A stretch of 64,000 bases of DNA. Origin: Lysobacter sp. ISL-50 (GTDB taxonomy: Bacteria > Pseudomonadota > Gammaproteobacteria > Xanthomonadales > Xanthomonadaceae). The translations under genes and the position numbers were made by a program. Below the pieces are notes generated by a model. That model saw nothing but the letters and a program-made list of their open reading frames with translations. It made no database searches and was not told the DNA's origin. Positions 57,292 through 64,000 of the stretch are shown here, in pieces (the stretch's first letter is position 1; the number at the start of each line of letters is the position of its first letter). Location: NCBI RefSeq assembly GCF_018612875.1, contig NZ_JAGGRI010000045.1:95113-159112 (forward strand), read 5' to 3'.

Positions 57292-57694
57292 GTCCGGGAA
57301 ACCGTGCAACGCAGGGCCGGGTATTGTATCGAAAACGCGGGCGGGCTTCGGGCCGCGCCGGGGCGAAGAGGGCCGCGAGGACCGATCGCGACAAGCCCGG
57401 GGCCGGGTCAGGGTTTCGAGGTTCGGGCGTCGCGGCTCAGGCGCTGCAAGTTCGGCGGGGCGGCTCGGGTCCGGGACAGGATCGAAGCGGCGACGCAGCG
57501 ACGGAGCCGGCGCGCGGCGGGCGCCCCAGATGTTTCACGCCGAAGCCGTGAAACGCCGTCAACTTCAAGTTGCACAACCCATCCGAAATTGCCATTTCGA
57601 TTCGGCTAAGTCGCTGAAATACAAAGGGCTCGCCTCAGCGAGCCCTTCGTTGCCGGTTGCCGGCCGGCAACCGGCGGCGGCGCTCAGGCGACGG
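57292..57694. other. Intergenic region between purL and dsbC
   Basis: It contains the purL upstream region and the dsbC terminator. I see no PurR-like palindrome and no RNA gene. Plus- and minus-strand frames here are shadow ORFs of high-GC sequence. Confidence 0.5.
57624..57647 (-). terminator. Hairpin terminator after dsbC
   Basis: A perfect 10-bp stem (57624-57633 with 57638-57647) with a 4-nt loop, followed on the minus strand by TGTATTT. It is placed 47 bp after dsbC. Confidence 0.75.
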
Positions 57695-58573
57695 TCAGAG
57701 CCCGCCCACCGGCGTGGCCACCGCCGCGGTCGGCTTGGCCGCGGTCTTGGATTCGGCCGCCAGCTTGTCCAGCGCCTGGCGCAGCTGCGCCGGCGGGACG
57801 TAACCACCGAGCTGGACGCCTTCGCTGGTGAGAATCATCGGCGTGCCGGTCAGGCCGGCGCGCTGGCCGATGTCGTACTGCTGCTCGACGGTGTTCTTGC
57901 ATTCCTTGGCGGCGACGCCGTGGTCGCTCTTGGCTTCGGTCAGGGCCTTGCGGCGATCGGCCGCGCACCACACCGAGACCATCTTCTTGTAGTCGTCGCT
58001 GCCGATGCCGGCGCGCGGGAAGGCCAGATATTCCACCGCGATGCCCTGGCGGTTGTATTCGGCGATCTCGCTGTGCAGCTTGCGGCAGTAGCCGCACTCC
58101 ACGTCGGTGAACACCGCGACGGTGTGCTTGGGATTCGGCGGCGAGAACACGATGCGCTCGCTGACCGGGATGCTCTTGACCAGATCCTTGCGCATGCCGG
58201 CCAGGGTGTCTTCGCTGAGGTTGCGCTTGGCCTGGGTATCGAACAGGGCACCGCCGGAGCCGGGCAGGAACAGGTAACGGCCGTCGTCGCTGACGTAGAC
58301 CACCTGGCCCTGGGCCAGGGCTTCGCGGAAGCCCGGCATCGGCGCGGCGCCGATCTTGTCGATGTTGATGTTGGGGCTGAGGGTGCGGATGGCGTCGACC
58401 GCGCGCGCATCGGCGCTGCCGGCGGCGACCTTGGGCGCGGCGCCCTTCGGGGCTTGCGCGGCGGCGGCGGCGGCCGGCTTGACCGGATCGGTCTTGGCGG
58501 CGGCGGCCTGCGGTGCCTGGGCGCAGGCGGACAGGCTGATCGCGCCGAGCACGGCGAACATGATGCGCTTCAT
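57695..58573 (-). CDS. dsbC: Thiol:disulfide interchange protein DsbC/DsbG-type
   Basis: A periplasmic disulfide isomerase, 292 aa. The N-terminus could be a lipoprotein signal (LSAC, Cys17) or a normal one. An Ala/Lys/Pro-rich spacer (18-50) precedes the dimerisation domain (TLSPNINIDKIGAAPMPGF). The thioredoxin-like domain has the active site CGYC at 160-163, with cis-Pro in GLTGTPMIL and a second Cys pair (VWCAADRR and AAKECKNTV) as in DsbC. The Ala-rich C-terminal tail is an extension. Confidence 0.93.
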   Translation of the reverse strand: MKRIMFAVLGAISLSACAQAPQAAAAKTDPVKPAAAAAAQAPKGAAPKVAAGSADARAVDAIRTLSPNINIDKIGAAPMPGFREALAQGQVVYVSDDGRYLFLPGSGGALFDTQAKRNLSEDTLAGMRKDLVKSIPVSERIVFSPPNPKHTVAVFTDVECGYCRKLHSEIAEYNRQGIAVEYLAFPRAGIGSDDYKKMVSVWCAADRRKALTEAKSDHGVAAKECKNTVEQQYDIGQRAGLTGTPMILTSEGVQLGGYVPPAQLRQALDKLAAESKTAAKPTAAVATPVGGL

Positions 58574-58915
58574 CTATCGAATCCTTGGCGTTCTGTTGTC
58601 GGGCCTTGGACCGCCCGAGAGGGAATAGGTTCGTCCGATTGTGGCATGGACGGGCGCGGGATCGCGGTTCCGCGATGGGTATCACGGGGCCAAGGGGCGA
58701 TGGGAGTCGCGATTTGGGGGGCGCGATGGGGTGGGAATGTGCCGGAGGGCACGCCGTACTGCTGAGTCCGGGTTTTGCTGAGTTGGGTGTATCAGGCTGG
58801 GTTGCGACTTGGGTCGGCCGGGGAGTTCGTGGTCGCCGCTGCGCGGCTCCTGGAGTCGCTCCGGGGCAGGAGTTGCGCAGGCTGCGACCGCGCCAATGCA
58901 ACGACGAGTCTGGAC

Positions 58916-59061
58916 GACCCGGCCCGGCGCAGTGCGCCGGGCGTTCAAGCAGGCATGCGGCTGTGCCGCATAAGCGCGGAGGGTCGCCGGGCTCGGCTGG
59001 ACCCGGCCCGGCGCAGTGCGCCGGGCGTTCAAGCAGGCATGCGGCTGTGCCGCATAAGCGC
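58916..59061. repeat. Identical 62-bp direct repeats
   Basis: 58916-58977 and 59000-59061 are the same 62 bases, 22 bp apart. Each holds two hairpins (CCCGGCGCAGTGCGCCGGG and ATGCGGCTGTGCCGCAT). They end 6 bp short of the xerD stop, so transcripts of xerD run directly into them. The rest of 58574-59067 shows nothing I can name. Confidence 0.85.
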
Positions 59062-59067
59062 CTGCTT

Positions 59068-60015
59068 TCACCCCCTAGGATGATGCTTCGAATGCAACTT
59101 CTTGAGCTGCTCGCGCGCCACCAGGGTGTAAATCTGCGTGGTCGATAACGAGCTATGTCCCAGCAGCATCTGCAATGCGCGCAAATCCGCGCCGCGATTG
59201 AGCAGATGGGTGGCGAAACTGTGGCGCAGGCCGTGTGGGCTCACCTTGGCCGGATCGATTCCGGCGACCGCGGCGTAGCGCTTGACCAGATGCCAGAACG
59301 CCTGCCGCGTCGGCGCTTCGCCGCTGGCTTCGATGAACAACGGCGACAGCGCGCGCTTGCCGGCCAACTGCGGGCGCGATTGCGCCAGATAGCGCTCCAG
59401 CCAGTGCTGGGCCTCCTCGCCCAGCGGCACCAGCCGCTCCTTGCTGCCCTTGCCCATCACCCGCAACACGCCCTGGCGCAGATTGACCCCGGTCGCGGGC
59501 AGGTGCACCAGTTCGCTCACGCGCAGGCCGGCGGCGTACATCAGTTCGAGCATGGCGCGATCGCGCAGGCCCAGCGGATTGTCGGTGTCGGGCGCGTTCA
59601 ACAGCGCGTCGATCTGGCTTTCGGCCAGCGCCTTGGGCAGCGAGCGCGGCAGCTTCGGCGGCGCCAGCAACGCGGTCGGATCGTCGCGGCGGTCGCCTCG
59701 GCGCAGGCGGAAGGCGTAGAAGGCGCGCAGCGCCGACAGCAGGCGCGCGTTGCTGCGCGGCGAATAGCCTTCGCGCGTGCGCCAGGACAGGTAGTCGAAC
59801 AGCGCGCCGCGATCGGCGCCGGCGAGGCCGCGTCCGTCGCGCCAGCGCGCCAAGCCTTCCAGATCGCGCCGGTAGCTGTCGAGGGTCTGCTGCGCCAGGC
59901 CGTTTTCGGCCCAGATCGCGTCGAGGAACTGGGTGATCGCCACGTCGTCGGCCTCCTCGAGCGGCGGCAACGACATGGCCTGGGTGCGGCGTTGGGCGGG
60001 AGTGCTGGCGCTCAT
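59068..60015 (-). CDS. xerD: Site-specific tyrosine recombinase XerD
   Basis: With XerC it resolves chromosome dimers at dif. The 315-aa protein has a SAM-like DNA-binding domain ([20 protein letters not shown]) and the catalytic domain with Arg in [12 protein letters not shown], Lys in [39 protein letters not shown] with the nucleophile Tyr. It carries a slightly long N-terminus; MSLPPL 13 residues in (59976) is another possible start. Single copy in this window and not near a mobile element, so it is housekeeping. Confidence 0.95.
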   Translation of the reverse strand: MSASTPAQRRTQAMSLPPLEEADDVAITQFLDAIWAENGLAQQTLDSYRRDLEGLARWRDGRGLAGADRGALFDYLSWRTREGYSPRSNARLLSALRAFYAFRLRRGDRRDDPTALLAPPKLPRSLPKALAESQIDALLNAPDTDNPLGLRDRAMLELMYAAGLRVSELVHLPATGVNLRQGVLRVMGKGSKERLVPLGEEAQHWLERYLAQSRPQLAGKRALSPLFIEASGEAPTRQAFWHLVKRYAAVAGIDPAKVSPHGLRHSFATHLLNRGADLRALQMLLGHSSLSTTQIYTLVAREQLKKLHSKHHPRG

Positions 60016-60178
60016 GCCGGCAGCTTAGTGGCTCGGGCGGGCGATGAGGACGATCGATGCGCGCCGACCGCAACACGGCGCGCATGCGATGGGAGAATGA
60101 CGGCCCTGTGCGCGCGCGCGGCCTGCGCGCCCGCCGTCCGCGATATCTCCCGTTTGCCCGCTCGCTTATCCTGATCCG

Positions 60179-60658
60179 ATGACCGCACCCGTCCCCGCAC
60201 CCGCTCCCGCCAAACCCGCCGCCCTGATCCTGTGGCGGCTGCTGTCGATGCTGTATGACCTACTCCCGGTGCTGGCGCTGTGGATGCTCGCCGGCGCCGT
60301 GTTCGCGGTCGGCTACACCCTCGCCGGCCACGATTCGCACGAGAACATCCGCCCCTTCAGCGCGCTGCAATGGCTGCTGTGGCTGGTGTGCTGGGTCATC
60401 ACCGGCGTGTATTCGACGGTCAGCTGGCGCCGCGGCGGACAGACGCTGGGAATGCGGCCGTGGCGTTTGCGCGTGGTCGGCCGCGGCGAACAGGCGCCGG
60501 AATGGAAGGCGCTGTGGATTCGCTACGCGGTCGGCAGCTTGTCGCTGGCCGCGGCGGGGCTGGGTTTCTGGTGGGCGTGGTTCGATCGCGAGCGGCTGAC
60601 CTGGCACGACCGCGCCAGCGCGACCCGCACGCTGCGCCTGCCTAAACGTCAGAAGTAA
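60179..60658 (+). CDS. RDD family membrane protein
   Basis: A 159-aa integral membrane protein of the RDD family. Hydrophobic helices lie at about 35-55 (LLPVLALWMLAGAVFAVGY), 65-85 (FSALQWLLWLVCWVITGVY) and 120-138. The family Arg-Asp-Asp pattern is shifted here (RLLSMLYDLLPVL, GQTLGMRPWRLRVV). No partner gene. Role unknown; some RDD proteins are Na+/H+ antiporters. Confidence 0.85.
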   Translation: MTAPVPAPAPAKPAALILWRLLSMLYDLLPVLALWMLAGAVFAVGYTLAGHDSHENIRPFSALQWLLWLVCWVITGVYSTVSWRRGGQTLGMRPWRLRVVGRGEQAPEWKALWIRYAVGSLSLAAAGLGFWWAWFDRERLTWHDRASATRTLRLPKRQK

Positions 60659-60694
60659 GCCGCTTCGGTTCGAAACGGCATGCGTCCGGGCCGA

Positions 60695-61795
60695 TCAGCC
60701 CGAACGCCGTTTGAACAGATACGCCGACACCGCCAGCATCACCACCGTCGGCGCCACGTAGGCCAGGCGGAAGTCGAAGCGGAACACCTTGGCCAGTTCG
60801 ACGAACTGCGTCTGCAGCAACCAGAACACCAGCGCGAACACGATGCCGATGAACAAGCGCTTGCCCATGCCGCCGCTGCGCAGGCTGCCGAAGGCGAACG
60901 GCACCGCCGCCAGGCACAGCGCCAGCACATTGAGCGGATAGAACCAGCGGCCCCAGTAATGCGCTTCGAATTCGCCCGCGTCGAGCTGATTGCGCTCGCG
61001 GTCTTCGATCGCCTTGTGCAAAGCCTTGGCGCTGAGATAACGCGGCCGGTTGGTGCCGCTCATCAGCGCCGAGCTGTCGAGTTTGGACTCCCAGCGCTCT
61101 TCCGCGATCTGCTTCTTCTCGGCCGATCTGGCGTGGAAGGTGGTGCGGGTGACGTTGCGCAGCAGCCAGCCGCCGGGGCGATGCTCGGCGATGCCGGCCA
61201 CCGCGATCGACACCAGCCGCCCGTCCGCGCCGAACTGGTACAGGCTCACGTTGCGCAGTTCCAGCCAGCGATCGTTGCCCTGGCTGCGTTCCTGGCCCTG
61301 GCTGGCGCTGAGGATCACGTCGCCCTCGCGCGCCCACAGGCCGGAGTATTCGGCCACCACTTGATTGTTCGACTTGGCCGCGGCCTTGAGCGACTCGCCG
61401 CGGCGCTGCGCTTCCGGCGCCAGGGTCTCGCCGTTGACCACCATCAGCAAGGTCAGGATCGCCAGCGAACCGGCCACCGCGATGCTGAGCCGGCGCCGCG
61501 ACAGGCCGACCGCGCGCAGTACGGTCAGCTCCGAGGTGGCCGCCAACTGGCCCAGCGCCATCAACGAACCGACCACCGAGGCGTAGGGGAACAGCGAATA
61601 GGCGCGTCGCGGCACCGTCAAAGCCATGTAGGCCAGCGCCTGCATGAAGCCGTAGCGGCCCTTGCCGATGTCGCCGAACTCGCCGACGAAGCTGAGCATG
61701 AAGTCCAGCCCCAGCAGCACCGCCCAGGTCAGCAGCACGGTGCTGAGCACCACCTTGCCGACGTAGATGTCGTGGATCTTCGGAAACGGCTTCAT
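60695..61795 (-). CDS. lptG: LPS export ABC transporter permease LptG
   Basis: One of the two permeases that, with LptB2 and LptC, extracts LPS from the inner membrane. The 366-aa protein has six transmembrane helices, three at each end, around a periplasmic beta-jellyroll (about 120-270). Coupling-helix features such as SELTVLRAVGLSRRRLS are present. ATG 61795 overlaps the lptF stop as ATGA; an upstream extension to 61879 is not used. Confidence 0.94.
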   Translation of the reverse strand: MKPFPKIHDIYVGKVVLSTVLLTWAVLLGLDFMLSFVGEFGDIGKGRYGFMQALAYMALTVPRRAYSLFPYASVVGSLMALGQLAATSELTVLRAVGLSRRRLSIAVAGSLAILTLLMVVNGETLAPEAQRRGESLKAAAKSNNQVVAEYSGLWAREGDVILSASQGQERSQGNDRWLELRNVSLYQFGADGRLVSIAVAGIAEHRPGGWLLRNVTRTTFHARSAEKKQIAEERWESKLDSSALMSGTNRPRYLSAKALHKAIEDRERNQLDAGEFEAHYWGRWFYPLNVLALCLAAVPFAFGSLRSGGMGKRLFIGIVFALVFWLLQTQFVELAKVFRFDFRLAYVAPTVVMLAVSAYLFKRRSG

Positions 61796-62874
61796 ACCAG
61801 GCTCCGCCTGCGGCCGACCCGGCCATCGCGGAAATACATCCAGGCGGTGACCGCCAGCAGCGGCAGCGTCAGCCACCACAGGCCCAGCGCGGCCGGAGTC
61901 TTGCCGTCCTCGATCCAGCCGGTGCCCATCATCATGAAGTTGTTGCCGATCAGGTAGGCCAGAAAGCCGATCAGCATGCTGCCGTAGCGCGCCTGGCGCG
62001 GCGTGCTGCGCGCCAGCGGAATCGCCAGCAGGGCGAAGGCCAGCGCCAGCAGCGGCGGGGCGATGCGGTAATGCAGCTGCGCCGCGGCCTCGGGCCTGGC
62101 GTCGCCGAACAATTGCGTGGTCGGCAGCATTTCCGGCGATTTGGGGTCGTAGCGGTCTTCGCTGGCCGGCAGCAGGAAATCGTTGCGCACGTAGCGCATC
62201 AGCCGGTAGTTGAGGCTGCCGTCCACCGGGCCTTCAACCTCGAAGCCGTCGTCCAGGGTCAGATAGCGGTCGCCGTTGGCGTTCACCGTCAGCCGGCCGG
62301 TCTTGGACGTGGTCACGTCCTGGCGATCGGGCTTGCTGCGGTAGATGAAGATGCGGTCGAAGCTCTTGCCGTCGTCGGACATGCCGCCGACGTAGATCAC
62401 CCCGTTGCCGTTGGGCAGGCCGGTGAAGGCGCCCGGCTCCAGGCCGGCCACGATCAGGCTGCGGTTGGCCTCGTTGATCATCTGCCGCGAAGCGCGGTCG
62501 GCCCACGGCCCCAGCCACAGCGAACAGGCCCCGACCACCAGGATGATCGGCCCGGCCACCAGCATCAGCGGCTTGAGCATCCGCCGCGGGCCGACGCCAA
62601 CGGAGGCGATCACGGGCATTTCCGAGTCGCGGTAGAGCCGGCCCATGCCCATCATCAGGCCCAGCATCAGCGACAGCGGCAGGATCAGCGGCAGCCACTT
62701 GATCAGCACCAGCCCCAGCTGAACCAACATCATGCCCGCCGGGACCTTGCCCTTGGCGATGTCCTCGAGCACGTCGGTGAAAGCGCCGCCGACACTGACG
62801 ATCAGCAGCACCACCAGGGTGGCGAAGATCGCCTGGGCGAATTCGCCGGTCAGATAACGGTCAAGCTTGAGCAT
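61792..62874 (-). CDS. lptF: LPS export ABC transporter permease LptF
   Basis: Partner of LptG, 360 aa. The N-terminal MLKLDRYLTGEFAQAIFATL, coupling region DSEMPVIASVGVGPRRML, and the six-helix/jellyroll layout fit LptF. It is divergent from pepA with a 276-bp gap, the same lptF/pepA arrangement as in E. coli and relatives, and leads the lptF-lptG operon. Confidence 0.95.
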   Translation of the reverse strand: MLKLDRYLTGEFAQAIFATLVVLLIVSVGGAFTDVLEDIAKGKVPAGMMLVQLGLVLIKWLPLILPLSLMLGLMMGMGRLYRDSEMPVIASVGVGPRRMLKPLMLVAGPIILVVGACSLWLGPWADRASRQMINEANRSLIVAGLEPGAFTGLPNGNGVIYVGGMSDDGKSFDRIFIYRSKPDRQDVTTSKTGRLTVNANGDRYLTLDDGFEVEGPVDGSLNYRLMRYVRNDFLLPASEDRYDPKSPEMLPTTQLFGDARPEAAAQLHYRIAPPLLALAFALLAIPLARSTPRQARYGSMLIGFLAYLIGNNFMMMGTGWIEDGKTPAALGLWWLTLPLLAVTAWMYFRDGRVGRRRSLV

Positions 62875-63150
62875 TAGGCGTGGGGGCGCGCTTCGGGTTG
62901 GGCTTCGGCATCGGGCGGGCTTGCTTTAAACTCGGGAGTTCGTTCGACGGCCGTCCTGCCCCGTTGGCCCCCGGACCGCTGGTCCTGGAGCCGGTGGCAA
63001 GCCGAAGCTTCCGGTTACGAATCCACTCGCGCCTTGCGGCGCTGGACGCCTTGCGGCTCCGGCACCGGGCCTTGCGGTCCGCAACGCCAGCTTCGACAAA
63101 GCCGGACGATTGTACGTACTCACCTTCTTATCTGCTCGGGAATCTGTTGG
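62875..63150. other. Divergent lptF/pepA promoter region
   Basis: A 276-bp gap from which both operons must be read. AT-richer patches (CTTTAAACTCG near 62928 and GATTGTACGTACTC near 63108) are the likeliest promoter sites. Neither has a clean pair of boxes, so none is assigned. No RNA gene or repeat seen. Confidence 0.5.
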
Positions 63151-64000
63151 ATGACCCTCGAATTCGACCTGAACCGCGACGCGCCGTCCGCCGCCCAAAC
63201 TGATTGCGTCGTGGTAGGCGCCTTCGCTGACAAGACCCTGACCGCAGCGGCGCGAACGCTGGATGAAGTCAGCGGCGGGCGCCTGACCGCGCTGCTGGAA
63301 CGCGGCGACATCAGCGGCAAGACCGGCAAGACCTCGCTGCTGCACGACGTCGCCGGCGTGGCCGCGCCGCGCGTGCTGGTGGTCGGCCTGGGCGAAGCCG
63401 GCAAGTTCGGCGTCGCCCAGTATCTCAAGGCGGTCGGCGACGCCGCCCGCGCGCTCAAGGCCGGTCCCGTCCAGCACGCGCTGCTGACCTTCAGCGAAGA
63501 ACCGGTGCTGGGCCGCGACGCCGCCTGGGCGATCCGCCAGGCCGCCATCGCCGCCGATCACGCCTGCTACCGCTACACCGCCACCCTGGGCAAGAAGAAG
63601 GACGAGCCGGGCCTGCGCAAGCTGTCGATCAACGGCGGCGACGCGACCGCGCTGGCCCAGGGCCAGGCCATCGCCGCCGGCGTCAAGTTCGCGCGCGAAC
63701 TCGGCAACCTGCCGCCGAACGTCTGCAACCCGGCCTATCTGGCCCAGCAGGCGCAGGAATTCGCCGCCCGCTTCGACACCACCGAGTGCGAAGTGCTCGA
63801 CCGCGCGCAGATGGAAGAACTGGGCATGGGCTCGCTGCTCGCGGTGGCGCGCGGCTCGGCCAACCCGCCCAAGCTGATCGTGCTCAAGTACAGCAACGGC
63901 GGCGACGCCAAGCCGTTCGTGCTGGTCGGCAAGGGCATCACCTTCGACACCGGCGGCATCAACCTCAAGGTCCAGGGCGGCATCGAGGAAATGAAGTTCG
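63151..64000 (+). CDS. pepA: Leucyl aminopeptidase PepA (5' part, runs off the window)
   Basis: The first 283 codons of an M17 cytosol aminopeptidase, which also acts as a Xer recombination accessory protein in E. coli. Visible: the N-terminal macro-like domain ([32 protein letters not shown]), the linker [20 protein letters not shown], and the start of the catalytic domain with the metal-binding Lys and Asp in [16 protein letters not shown]. The remaining metal ligands lie beyond the end. The ribosome site before ATG 63151 is weak. Confidence 0.95.
   Translation, partial: MTLEFDLNRDAPSAAQTDCVVVGAFADKTLTAAARTLDEVSGGRLTALLERGDISGKTGKTSLLHDVAGVAAPRVLVVGLGEAGKFGVAQYLKAVGDAARALKAGPVQHALLTFSEEPVLGRDAAWAIRQAAIAADHACYRYTATLGKKKDEPGLRKLSINGGDATALAQGQAIAAGVKFARELGNLPPNVCNPAYLAQQAQEFAARFDTTECEVLDRAQMEELGMGSLLAVARGSANPPKLIVLKYSNGGDAKPFVLVGKGITFDTGGINLKVQGGIEEMKF

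Noticed and set aside
55384-57609. A 741-codon plus-strand ORF antisense to purL
   Set aside because: Composition is a reverse-frame artefact, and purL on the minus strand is conserved end to end.

Overview
The window is a chromosomal segment of a high-GC gammaproteobacterium, most likely a Lysobacter or close relative in the Xanthomonadaceae. The basis is the type II secretion operon in the Xanthomonas xps order (E-F-G-H-I-J-K-L-M-N-D), RibB with a decayed RibA-like tail, abundant short palindromic intergenic repeats, and strongly GC-biased codon use. The genus is inferred by eye, not by a search.

Layout. (1) 1-6000: RNase P RNA, a small unknown gene, rsmI divergent from lpoA-yraN, a repeat array, a YdjM-like membrane protein and a GlcD/Dld-type FAD oxidase. 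(2) 6117-13767, all minus strand: a LuxR-type two-component system followed by three exported proteins (a secreted protein with a jacalin-like motif, a YadA-type trimeric autotransporter, and a lipoprotein with collagen-like Gly-X-Y tracts). (3) 13987-23423, minus: glyA, an S23-type four-helix-bundle cassette, nrdR, ribD, a SAM methyltransferase, then an FMN riboswitch leading ribE-ribB-ribH-nusB-thiL. (4) 23703-33052: lpxO-like hydroxylase, ettA, map, pyrF, a DUF1444 protein, a Tat-exported metallo-beta-lactamase-fold hydrolase and two family 2 glycosyltransferases, separated by repeat arrays. (5) 33584-45991, minus: the complete type II secretion operon gspE to gspD, ending at a strong terminator. 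It carries two non-core insertions, a three-module lipoprotein between gspE and gspF and a repeat-bearing ORF between gspF and gspG. (6) 46268-52755, minus: a lower-GC island with two overlapping Sec-exported RHS/YD-repeat genes, a C-terminal toxin-like module apparently cut off by a frameshift, and a small overlapping candidate immunity gene. (7) 53341-64000: purL, dsbC, xerD, an RDD membrane protein, lptF-lptG, and the 5' part of pepA running off the end.

How it works together. The rib genes form one riboflavin pathway with riboswitch control. The xps operon supplies a secretion machine of the kind that exports hydrolases in this family. The two-component/adhesin block and the RHS island look like accessory surface and inter-bacterial functions. 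Most of the unexplained material is repeats: 110-bp, 53-bp, 193-bp and 62-bp arrays, and two inverted-repeat cassettes inside the glyA-rib region. The strongest candidates for something undescribed are the split RHS locus with its displaced toxin tip, the inverted-repeat-flanked S23 cassette, and the two-component/autotransporter/collagen-lipoprotein block.
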